64,000 nucleotides of DNA from Apostichopus japonicus (taxonomy: Eukaryota > Echinodermata > Holothuroidea > Aspidochirotida > Stichopodidae). Location: the NCBI RefSeq assembly GCF_037975245.1, contig NC_092567.1, positions 20,397,376 through 20,461,375 on the forward strand, read 5' to 3'. Below the pieces are notes generated by a model that made no database searches, was not told the DNA's origin, and was given only the letters and a program-made list of their open reading frames with translations. A program made the position numbers and the translations under genes. This document shows positions 1 to 11,100 of the stretch, piece by piece (position 1 is the first letter of the stretch; the number at the start of each line of letters is the position of its first letter).

Positions 1-623
1 ATGTTCTTGAAGTTACAACCTATAGGCGACATGCTATAACAGCTGCATGATAATGACGTAAGCAGTGGCCCGGGGAGGGGGGGTGAGGATGGGAATGTTT
101 TGCATGCCTCACGCATCTTACCAGTCTACTTACACGTGGCCCAAGGGTGAAAACGGTGTTTAGCATATTTATAGCCGAGCTAAGCAGGCAATGTTCATAT
201 CCAGAGGTTACTACCGTAACTGCTAACTGTATTACAATAAATGTTTTTGTTTTGCTTTTGGTAATAATTTGTTTTCTTTACCGCCAAACTTTTTCGGTCA
301 AGAGCAACGAAAATAGCCAAATCCTGGAATGGTAACTCAAATTCGGTACATAATTATTGTACAAGACTATGTGCCTAGGATACATCGCTATACATGAAAC
401 CAGAAACCATGACACTAAAAATGAACTTTGACAGTTCAAGCTCATGTTACTTGAAAGATATAACTGTCACCGCTCATATAATGTGCAATGATGACCTGCT
501 TATTGGTGATCCTGGGTGAGGGAGGGGTAGAGTTAGGGGACTACTTTTGGGCTTAGGCTGCTACTTTCAACCCTTCACACTCATGCATGTATGCAAATTC
601 ATAAGCGTCGAGGGGCGGGTGTG
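1..623. other. non-coding, no feature recognised
   Basis: I see no exon with flanking splice signals, no RNA gene and no recognisable repeat here. The short open frames are not supported by codon pattern or homology. Confidence 0.5.
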
Positions 624-631
624 AAGTAGTG

Positions 632-1273
632 CAGTGGCGTTGCCAAGGGGGGGGGGGGCAGGGGGCACGTGCCCCCTGGAAAACCTAGTGCCCCCGAGTG
701 CCTCCCCACATCTGAGATTTGGGTTGGTAACAAAAATATATATCTATTTTGTTATATTCAACTCCCATCATCTGAATTGGTTTTTCATAAGGACAAAGAA
801 GCACAGTAATTCGTATTTTCTTCAAATGGGCTGCGAAAAAATTGAAAAAGTTTATCCTTGACCGTCGGGTATCGAAGTCGTAACCAGCGCCATCTTAATA
901 GATAATGGGAGAAAACGAGAAGGACAAGAAAGGAGTCGGGGGTCATGCACACATTAATTCAACAAATGTAGGTTCTATTGATAGGGTTAGGCATAATATC
1001 GACAGCATGTGGTTCATATCCTCTGCAAAATTCTGCGCGTTGTTAAAATCATTACCTCAAAAATAGCAATTTCTGGAGATATCTTCAGATCGAATTTAGC
1101 ATCAAATGTGGCACCATTTTGCATCTAGCCCATCCTCCGTATGCGAAAATTTTCCCCTCCCCCTCCCTTAGACCCCTCCCCCAGGACGGCGATCCGTATC
1201 CACCTAAGTGCCCCCCATCAAATGCTGGTGCCCCCCTGTGCCCCTCAGACTGAAAAGTCTGGTGACGCCACTG
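632..1273. mobile_element. non-autonomous hAT-type DNA transposon (642 bp)
   Basis: The element starts CAGTGGCGT and ends ACGCCACTG, forming short terminal inverted repeats. It is flanked by a perfect 8-bp target duplication, AAGTAGTG (624-631 and 1274-1281). Eight-bp duplications with CAG...CTG ends are the signature of the hAT superfamily. The interior holds G/C runs and no transposase, so it must rely on an enzyme from elsewhere. A segment near the 3' end (about 1160-1210) resembles the elements at 7001-7374 and 58194-59393. Confidence 0.85.
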
Positions 1274-1281
1274 AAGTAGTG

Positions 1282-3418
1282 GGTGAGGGCGGGGGGGGGG
1301 GGTGGGTAGGACAAAATAGATAATGGATGAAGGACGATACTCAGTATATGTATTACGTCATGTTACATGCTTGCAACCGAGAAATATCAACCATAGGCTA
1401 TTTGCGTAAGTTCACAAGCAAGGCTGGACCATTATACCGTTATACAGCAGGTAGTCAGTTCCAACTGCGCTGATCCGTGTATGCAGGTTACAAAGCTATA
1501 TAGGAACCGTGGGACAATGCAGTGCATAATAAGAGGGCAAAATATACGGAATAAAATCGACGCACGTTTAACCTTCACGTTAACCCCTACTACATATAAT
1601 CCCCAAACAAACTTATAACAACTTCTGCGAGGCAAAATATCGAATTACTATGGAGTATCATTTTCTTCACCAAAAGAGAACAAAATAAGAAAGGCAAAAA
1701 TAAACAAGAGCATCACATGATGACGCAGTATCTCAATACAGAAAGTTCTAATTTCGATTCCTAGTTTCTTATCTTTGCTCTGTCTCTACAATTATCAATA
1801 TCAATATATATAATATTTTTGGTCATATAGTTTGACGTCAATGACAACAGTCAAATAAGGAGAGGCGAACAACTCGACCATATTCTTGATGCCCGCCTTG
1901 AGAAAGCTAGGCCTATCGACCTACTGTAGGTTACTGTAGACTGTAGTGGTGACTACCATCAAAACTGTGTACACTTCCAATTATCAAAACAACCCACGTT
2001 TTTCCATCTCAATAATTTTGACAAGAAGATTTCGTGGATTTATGACTTGGAAAAAATAAAAAAATATGTACATATGTAGAATATAAGTTTTAAATTGAAA
2101 GTGATGGGTGGCCTCCTCCTCCTCCTCCTCCCCTAATAGCCACCCAGTTCCTCTCCATTTTAGTATTTTCTTTTAATTCTTTGTGTATTTGATGTCAAAC
2201 ATCACAGGTTCAAAAGAAAGCTAAACATACTTCTTATAACCTTATTATATCCTTATAAATAAAACATAACCTTATCCAATTTTTATAGTCTTATAAAAGT
2301 TGTGATGCTATGGCCGGCTCCTCTTTTATACATACTCCAGTGAAAATAAAATGTGATAGATTATAATTTTGTTTTTAATTCTTTTTTTTGGGGGGGGGGG
2401 TTAAAGAAATATACCAAACAAGCGTTAATTCATCATGATGCTTCATTCTAGAAATGCACAATATACACTCTATTCCAAATGAATAGTTGTTGTATTATCC
2501 CATTAACATTATGTTAAATTTATGGAGTCACAGTTACTATATAAGTTGGAAACTTAACTTAAAAATTAAAACACACTTAAGGCAATCAAACAAACTTACT
2601 GTAACCTGGCCCAAAACTGCCTGAACACCACCAGTACAATGCTAATGTGGTTATTACTAAATGAAGGCCTAATATAGAATGCATTAGGCCTAGCCTAAAC
2701 TTGTAGCCTTCAGCAGCACAACAAAGTGTATACGTAATTATACAAAATACCTGATGGGCAATCAAACAAACTTATCATGACTCTTGCTCTGAAAAACTAC
2801 CTGAACAACAGAACAATCCTTAAATTGATATTACTAAAACCATGGAGCTATAAACAGACGAAGTCCTAGTATAAATTAAATGAACAACAATGTGTATTTG
2901 GAATTAGTGTGCAATACACGACCAGTACCAGCATCTCACAACAGTACAGTAAATTGGTCGTGAGGGTGACCATTTTCGTATATCTAACATGTAGCTGCCA
3001 TGAGGCATAGCCAATCTGCTACAAACCAGACTTGGAGGCGGGGCTTGAGTCATAGCCAATCTGCTACACAAGACTTGGAGGCGGGGCTTAATCATCAAAA
3101 ACAGTGAAACAAACAAGTTTTGGAGCGTGCGCAAAAAGACCTAATTTCAACTGTTTTTCAGAGTGATTTGGCCAAATTTGGACATAAATCGGTTAAAAAG
3201 TCATAGAATGAGATACAATTCTGGAATAAAAAATAGTAACTTTTGTTGGCCTATATGATATATGCTTGCTCTGGAAATTCCAGAGAAAAAGAACTTTGTA
3301 TGAAGACGCTGAAAAATTTTTAAGAGAAGAGAGAGTCCCACTTACTGTTACAATATCTCTATACATGTAATGTATTGAGATAACAAAAATCACACTACTA
3401 TAATCTTCGAGTCAATAA
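1282..3418. other. non-coding stretch with a small tandem duplication
   Basis: No gene is supported. At about 3003-3090 a unit of roughly 45 bp containing 'catagccaatctgctac' and 'agacttggaggcggggctt' occurs twice in tandem. A CTC-rich run lies near 2112-2131 and a G run near 2391-2400. Confidence 0.45.
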
Positions 3419-3540
3419 AGCTGTGTGTGTATTTTCTGGGATCGGTGGTGGTGTCTAACACTTCTGTTACACCTCATTCGAAACTAGGTCAGATTACCGG
3501 CATGAGACGTTTCTTTGAGCGCGAGTCTTCTCACCCTTTA
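3419..3540 (+). mobile_element. 3' fragment of the TTAA-flanked MITE family
   Basis: This stretch matches the last 120 bp or so of the complete copies at 14087-14438 and 20343-20702, including the terminal GCGAGTCTTC and CCCTTTA. The 5' part of the element is missing. It has no coding capacity. Confidence 0.75.
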
Positions 3541-4012
3541 GTTGAAGATGACGTGGGCCCCTTATTGCAGGCTATAAATGTCGATGATCATTTATTGTTC
3601 TCACATTTACGCTACTCCAGCAACTTTTAAGTCTCAATACCTGTTCGCTGATGAATTTCGGAAAACAAACTTCCGAAGTAGATTCAATGATTCTTATTCT
3701 TAATGCACTCTCACCAGGTTGGTTTAAGTAATGGAGAAATGCTGTCGCAATCGAAAGAAAAAAATTTACTTTTCTGTTGCCATTATGGCGCTAACGATTT
3801 ACCGTAAAATTACCGCCTACGTCAGCATGTTGGTAATACAAATAGTCTACACATGTGCGGCCCGATCAAGATTTTAACTCAGTCCTATACTCGTATCCTC
3901 CACATCTTACAATTCCACGGAGGAAACATCTTAAAACACCTGTTTATTCATTGCAATGAAGGAAATGACACAATTTCGCAAGCTACTTCGTTCTTACCGA
4001 TGAAGCAGTGTT

Positions 4013-4123
4013 GAATGAGTTGGAAAATAAAGGACAGTGAAAAAACTTCCAGCTTCCACCGGGGTTCGAACCCGGGCCTCCCGCTTTATATGCGGACACC
4101 CAAACCACTAGGCTACGGACGCT
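4013..4123 (-). mobile_element. tRNA-derived SINE
   Basis: Read on the minus strand, the head (4123 to about 4050) folds as a near-complete tRNA. It has a D-arm AGCCTAGTGGTT, an anticodon stem TCCGC/GCGGG with loop ATATAAA, and a T-arm CCGGGTTCGAACCCCGG that supplies a good B box for RNA polymerase III. It continues into a non-tRNA body ending in TTTTCCAACTCATT, shared with 36131-36254 (+) and with a fragment at about 4728-4760 (-). The shared body, a mismatch in the acceptor stem and the odd anticodon (ATA) argue for a SINE rather than a functional tRNA gene. Confidence 0.7.
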
Positions 4124-4361
4124 GATTGTATATGTCCAGAGGTTCGAAACCGGTAAGGAACGTCGTAATTTCACTGTAGACGTTTTTCACCTGTATCGAT
4201 CAATACTAGTTCTGTTTTAGTGACATATTTTGCCTTACTCTAGGGATCAAACATGATGCTATCCAACTCGAAATCATTTGTGATTCCTAAAGCCGGGTCT
4301 CGAAAGAAATACTTTGAACAGACTTTATGTTAATGAAATGGAGGTAAACGACACAGGCAAA

Positions 4362-4493
<132 letters not shown>

Positions 4494-4548
4494 ATAGAAT
4501 GTTGGTCAATATTCACAAAGAGTGCTCTATGCCAAGGCAGAGCTAGAA

Positions 4549-4659
4549 TATCACATAACTATCATCATACTGTTGTTCAGTTGCCTGATGATCGGTGCGC
4601 GAGCCGCACACGTGAAACTCCGAGTAGCAGTATGATGATAGTTTAGTTAAGTATATTAT

Positions 4660-4665
<6 letters not shown>
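4549..4665 (+). ncRNA. candidate type I hammerhead ribozyme with minimal stem III
   Basis: All core elements occur in order. CTGATGA lies at 4585-4591. Stem II is G4595-G4599 paired with C4605-C4609, extended by C4593-G4612 and G4594-C4611 with A4610 bulged, and its loop is CGAGC. GAAA lies at 4614-4617. Stem III is only three base pairs (A4617-C4618-T4619 with A4623-G4624-T4625) around loop CCG. The predicted cleavage site is after A4626, a GUA triplet. Stem I starts GCAGT (4627-4631) paired with GTTGC (4580-4584). After an 11-nt internal loop it continues as a 12-bp helix ATGATGATAGTT with AACTATCATCAT, then an outer helix near 4551 and 4660. Extended stem I with a tiny stem III is the form known from Penelope-like elements and retrozymes. 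Activity is not shown. Confidence 0.75.
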
Positions 4666-4721
<56 letters not shown>

Positions 4722-4727
4722 ATTGAA

Positions 4728-4760
4728 ATCGTAATGAGTTGGAAAATCAAGAACAATATA
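4728..4760 (-). mobile_element. SINE 3' end fragment
   Basis: The minus strand matches the terminal body of the SINE at 36131-36254 (TTTTCCAACTCATTACGATT). It abuts an AT microsatellite exactly as the 36.2 kb copy does. The tRNA-like head is absent. Confidence 0.55.
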
Positions 4761-5359
4761 TAGCCTACATGGGAAGTTCGTCGAGTCTCACCCTTCCCCC
4801 CCCCCCACCCCCCTCGCTGAATCGAGTCAATGGCTCAACACAATCAAGAAATTACCAGCTAAAGACTCGACTCGGCCATAAGAAGAATAACTCATTACAA
4901 ATCTGGGTAACAATGACTGTTATATTACGAACATGTTGCTATATTGTGAAGGAAATATTCAGTGTCTAAAACTCGTCCATTTAAATCATTGGAGCATAGC
5001 GCCAATGTTTTATGCGTCAGTCATAAATCTTGAGTGTTTGCGAATAGAAAAAGTTGACCGTGACCGTGACCGCAAAATCAATTCAAATCGTCTCGACAAA
5101 ATGGGCCCTCTGTGCATTCGCTATCACAATTTCCAGTATTTTAATGTTGTTCGACAAAACGACACTTTTTAATTACCATTTGTTTCATTAAGTGTAAGAT
5201 GGACATTTCTACGAACAAGTTTGTTTTAAATTTCCAAATCTGGAAGATTGTGCCCCCACTTCTCCCACTCCCCGGTATATATATATATACATATATATAT
5301 ATTTTTTTAGATAGTATATATTGTTTAGATAAAATATATATTTTAGTGTAGAACTTTAG

Positions 5360-5390
<31 letters not shown>

Positions 5391-5429
5391 AATTATATAT
5401 ATATATAAAGATATATATATTATATATAT

Positions 5430-5477
<48 letters not shown>
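4761..5477. other. non-coding stretch with AT-rich runs
   Basis: I see nothing coding. AT-rich low-complexity sequence fills about 5275-5472 and borders the left end of segmental copy A. Confidence 0.5.
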
Positions 5478-5925
5478 GCCCCTCGTCTCCACGCACTAGT
5501 GCACTCACATCCATGCCAATGGTAATTAATTTGTCTTCTTCTAAAGCTCCTGTAATTTATACAAATTCAAAAGAACATGGAGCCAATAAGCATCCGTAGC
5601 CATACTTTTTTAATTAATATGTTTTAACCTCTTTGCTGTCAGTTTATGACAAATGTACTGATTGACATCTCAAGAAAGATATTACAACATGATACATTGT
5701 CAACGTCCTGTATCGTTAACGAATAAATGAGAAAAATATTGAATGCTTAAATTTGTATATATAGAACATGTTAGGTCAATTTTCTATTTCAACAGCAACG
5801 CATAACATTAGGTCCTGAACGGTAGTAAACGAAGGGGCTTTTGTCCCGCAACTGGCTGTAAAATTACCGACAATTGCTGTAATTTATGTACGGTATCCTC
5901 TATGTTCCATACAAGATAACTTTAG

Positions 5926-5965
<40 letters not shown>

Positions 5966-6112
5966 ACTTTGAAATAGAATACCTCTTTTGCTTTCGTTGA
6001 ATGCAAATACTTTATGGATTAAACTACATTGATCATTCAGTCTGAAGTTGAAAGTAGCAAATGGAACGTTTTATTCCTGATTCAGAAACAACTTTCATTG
6101 ACTAGACGACAG

Positions 6113-6226
6113 GTTTAAAGAATTGCTCGTACTTACTAACGATCATGTATTACAGTTTCATATTCCCACCAAGATTTGTGGCGATTTTAATGACATTCTG
6201 CTGGCAAGTTCCACCCTCAATGTCAG
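6113..6226 (+). other. possible upstream exon of CUB gene A (frame differs from B and C)
   Basis: The segment lies between an acceptor-like AG and a donor GTACGT. The matching segments in B (45400-45514) and C (minus, about 57826-57940) are open and differ mostly by amino-acid substitutions; they read LKNCSYLTNDHVL and then KISGDFN. Copy A is one base shorter near 6135 and so does not keep the same frame. A changed TTACAG in A could act as a new acceptor further in. It could be a true 5' exon that is damaged or re-spliced in A, or a conserved non-coding piece of a recent duplication. Confidence 0.3.
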
Positions 6227-7000
6227 GTACGTAATTTATATTTACTAACATATTACAATCAAGGACACCTTTTGGCGATAATTATCAATACCATTCGACA
6301 ACAAACCCCACGAAATATGTAATCATTGGTTGAGTGATAAGACTGCATTTCCAAAAAACAAAAACCCAAAGAAAAAACAAAAAATAAAATGAAAAAAAAA
6401 AAACTGTCGGAAAACTGCAAACTGCAGTCCGAGCTGCATATGAACTTAAACCATTATACAAGCTTGTCCATATGCCACAATGACTTTGAATGAAGGCTCG
6501 ATTTCCTTGTTATATTTGTACCTTTCAAAACTCGATAAAAAAATGTATATATTTAGCCGATTCTCATGGCTTTAACAGTTAAAACTGGTAAAGGTGAGTA
6601 CCCGTTAATAAGTTGAATCTGATGTGTTTTATAATGTCCTAACATAATGTCGCAGTTGCTATACTGAGAAGAACTAACACATAAAAAATACTAAACACAC
6701 AATCATATGCACAATGATTGACTGAACTAACCAGACTACTCTTAAGGTTTCGCCAATACTGTCGTTCACATTTTAACAGAAAGTGGATGACACTTTACTA
6801 CAACACGCTTAAAATATGTAATCATAAACAACTTCCGCAAAAGAACTATATAGGAAAAATTATCTTGTCTCATTTTGGAGATATGAAGGATTTAATTTTT
6901 CGTCACCCTGCAAGGTCATATATACTTGATCAAGTTTAATATATGACATATGCAATCTATATGTCCTTCAAGTTCTTATATGTTTTGTGTTATATGTTAT

Positions 7001-7374
7001 CAAGAGTGTAGGAACCGGGGGGCTGGGGGCGCCAGCCCCATTGAAAAATATGGGGGCGGAAGTATCATTCCGCCCCCCCTCCCCGCTCCGCAAGTCAGAA
7101 AACCCTTTTTCATTTCCAAATGAGAAAAAAATCTCATTTGGAGCACAAAATTGCATCCAAGGCCTGCAGGTGAAAATGCAAAATTATTTACAAAATGGAG
7201 TGGGTGTTGAAGTGTGCTATATTGCACCAAATTGCATCTGAGGCCACCTGGAAAATGCACAAAAAAAATCCAAAGGGGAGGGGGTCACCCCTCCCCTTAG
7301 AACCCTCCCCCAGACCGGCCATGCAGTCTTCAGCCCCCCCCCCCCCCACTCATAAGTACCTCCCTACGCCACTG
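7001..7374. mobile_element. non-autonomous hAT-type element in copy A
   Basis: It is flanked by a perfect 8-bp duplication TATGTTAT (6993-7000 and 7375-7382). The 3' end reads TACGCCACTG; the 5' end CAAGAGTGTAGG is a degenerate version of the same inverted repeat. It is 374 bp with no transposase. Copy C is empty at this place (about 56745-56765). Copy B carries a different element inserted 4 bp away. Confidence 0.8.
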
Positions 7375-8184
7375 TATGTTATACTATGTTTATTTTCTGT
7401 AGTAAAGGGGATGGATTTTTGCAAGTGTTGAATATAAAATATATTGAAGCTATAGTGACAAAGATGTGTAATGATGGCATGATAGGTTTTAGGGTTACAA
7501 CAGGTTTACGTTTCGACTCGTAGATATGAAAAGTCAACCAGAGAGTAAGTAAAGCTCCTTTAGGGCCTATAGTGGCACAGTGACTATAGATTTTACGATA
7601 TGACGGCTCCCAGACGCGGCGTCTAAACTACTTTATGTCTCCCAAAGATTTTTCTAAGCTGTTTGGGAGAAATGTTCTTCACAAATGTCTCTGTCACATT
7701 AAGCTAAAGATGATGATTTGGTTTTGCGGTTTCTCCTTTATTAATACAAATGTTTTAAGCGGTTTTCATTCATTATTAAATTACTGGAATGTTGGCTTCG
7801 GTGGACTCGGAATCGGCTACGACTCGACCGAGATTGATTTGGGCTCGGCCGCTCGCACACGGGCTCAGTACAGTATAGTGGACTTGACCTAAGCGTCTAT
7901 GATTCGGACAAAATCATGCAACTCGAGTTAAAAGGACTTGACTATAACCGCGCATGATACAATACCGGATACTGGAGACTAAACACAAACAGAGGGTTAG
8001 AGCAACTTTTGTCTTAGAGTGATCAATGGCTACCTCAATTGGCGTAGTAATTACTGGAAAAGTTGGTCAATTTGTTGAACAATGACAAAAAAGGTTATTG
8101 TCCTATGTCTCCTGAATTTGTTTACGTTTATGAATGTATAATCTCCATTTTAACAACTATTTCCCCCTGTGCGGGTATATATAG

Positions 8185-11100
8185 ACTGTAACATCACCAT
8201 TTCAACCAATGGGGGCAACATTACGTCACCAAACTATCCCGACGAGTACGGTAGTCACGTGACGTGCTGGTACTTGGTCATCGCGCCATATTTAACAACG
8301 GTGACGCTCTCCTTCAGCTCGTTTGAAATCGAAGCAGGTTCCTCGTGGTTTGGTGGACGGTGTCGGTACGACAGTCTATCGGTGAGTTCTCGAACTTGCA
8401 TAAATGGATTCATGATTCAAACAGCGATTGTGCGAGTGACGTAACTTCCGGGTTAAGTCATATGCTAGAAACAAGGAGGTGGTATCTTTTCTGCAGGCCT
8501 ATGCCATTACCTATACCATATGTAGAAATCCCAGCTGCGTAAAGAATCTTCATGGGTGGAGACGGGATTTTATAAAGGAGGGGTGGGATCCTGGGTTTAT
8601 TGAAGGAGGGGACGGAGTTCCTAGAGCATCGTCCGCAGCAAAAGTTACTGCCGTCTGCTAAAAGCTATTGTTGGGTGCATATTGAATGTGGGGGCGGGTG
8701 GCAGTGTGTACCCCCCCCCCCCCCCGTTTCGCACTTGATCAATATAGGCTATATCCGTTTTAATGTGATTGGTTCGCTGACGTCATATCCTGCTTTGCAT
8801 CAACTAATTGGTTATATGAAATCGAAAGTACATTAAATAATAAAGATGTTTATACTAAGGCACATTATGATAACATTGAAAGCATATAGTCGAATTTGTG
8901 GGTACGGGGAATTTTAATTTTGCGCATGTGTGGTTGAACTCTTAATCAAGTTAAATACAGGCAAATAAGCCCGTACCGTAATTCATGGATATAACCACGA
9001 ACAAAGCCAACGCCCCCCCCCCACCCCTCCCCTGTCTCCGAATCGTCAATACTGATCTGTATTTTGTTTTTCAACTTCGTAAACAGTGCGGCCATTATTC
9101 AAATGACCGGATAAGTTTAGGTGAAGGGGTTGGGGGAAACTGCGTTGTGGCTGGAGTTTGTTATTTTTGACATCCGCCTCAGAATTAATTGAAATAAATC
9201 TCGGACATTGTGTATTGAGTCAGCTATAAGTACAATATAAGCCTATGACATATATAAACTCGGATTTCTGTGAGGTGATTTGATCAAATTCATAAGAAAA
9301 AACAAGCCGTCCTTATAGTAATAGAAATAAAAATGTTTTGTAAACACTGAAAAGAAATCTTGAATTTAATCTATTCAGATACATGACGGTATGTCCTCAT
9401 CTGATACCACTATAAAGACTCTTTGTGGGTACAGTGTCCCAACACCAACCACCAGCACGGGGAATGCCATGTTCCTTCTTTTTACAAGTGACCATAATCT
9501 CGGAGGGAGAGGTTTCCTCGCTCGTGCAACTTTTAATTCCATTTACCCGGAGGTATTGCCTACTACTAGTAACACCCAAACGGATATAGGTGAGTTAAAA
9601 TTAAACGGATTTTTTTTTTGTTCTACTAGCGCGAAATCTAGTGGCAATCAACCCAATTGTTGTTCACCACTTTCTTTCCCTATATCCACACTTCAACCTC
9701 AATACATGGGAGACGACGGTCCGTATACTCTTTCCCCTACCCCACCCGTACCCACACCACTTCACCAGGCTCACCCATGGGGCATGGGGAATGGGGTCCC
9801 CTTCCCCTGTCACTTGCTTACATTCATAAGCACAATCTAAAAATGAATGATTGTGTTATGCATATGTTCAAATGTGGTTAAAATGATGGAAACGAAACTG
9901 TGTACAAACTGAGCACCATTTTGCATCTAAACTTCCTTTCCCCCACTCCCCTCCCGACAGAATCACAGGATGGACGTCGGCCAATATTTGTGCTATGCCC
10001 CTCCCCCTCACGATTCAAGCCTCTTCCATTACCCAAGGGCAGGCCCGTAGCCAGAGTTCATATATATTTGCGTGTCAAAAGTATTGGATATCATACTGTC
10101 CGTCCTATAGCTTTCTTTATTGTGCGTGTGCGTGCGTGTGTGTGTGTGTGTGTGTGTATAAATGGTGAGATGGATAAGGACTTCAATGGGTAGGCACGTA
10201 ACTCGAGGCAGGGGCAAACCACAAACTTAACTCTAATAGAAAAAATACAATATGCACACTTGCTGCTTTTCTTATTTAAAGGTTCGACCGATGAAACTAC
10301 TCAGTCTGACACACCACAAGAAAGATCCTCCGAATTCGTTGTGACAGGTTATATGAATATTCAATATATAAATATGACGTATTTATACCGACTTACCGCT
10401 GCACTGGTATATCAAATGTTGTTTTATATCATCATTAGCTGCAAGTATATAATTCCATAAATCAAACAACCCCCCCCCCTCCCACCCGCCCTTCCCCAAA
10501 AACCCAGTCACTCCTTCTATAAGCATGTCTTGTACATAAATTGTAGCGCCTAACACAAATTTGATGAAATGTGTGTGCGAGGAAACCTACCGATAATTCC
10601 CCACTTTCGAAAATTCCACCCAAAAGTGTATATATTTTCCTGTTAACAATGTTATATTTACTTCATACAAATTACGCACAGATTTCCCCGTCATTTGTAG
10701 AACTTGCTACAAATGCGCAGTATGGTCATAATTATAGCCCGAATTGAGTTATCATGTTGTTTCTATAATCTGCTGTAGTCTTATATTTTGTCAGAAAATA
10801 TATATTTTTGAGCTGTTATGATACACTAATGGAAACATGTCTATGTTATATATGACCACATTATTTCTTGTTCTATGATATAGTAAATGCATGGTACTGC
10901 AGGCTTTATATGAACCTTCACAGTACGCCCTTTCACCTATATGAGACACAGTTGCCTCAAATATCGACCACTGCGAAATATTCCCAAGTGATTGCAAAAG
11001 CAGATTTTGACTGCAGGATTAATTACATTGCATTTATACAAACTCTTTGTGTTTAATTCATGCTTTTGATCTCTGCAAATGGGCTGATGTATTATTATTA

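Noticed and set aside
4051-4123. Functional tRNA gene on the minus strand
   Set aside because: The cloverleaf is near complete, but the acceptor stem has a mismatch, the anticodon is ATA, and the same head plus body recurs at 36131-36254. It fits a SINE better.
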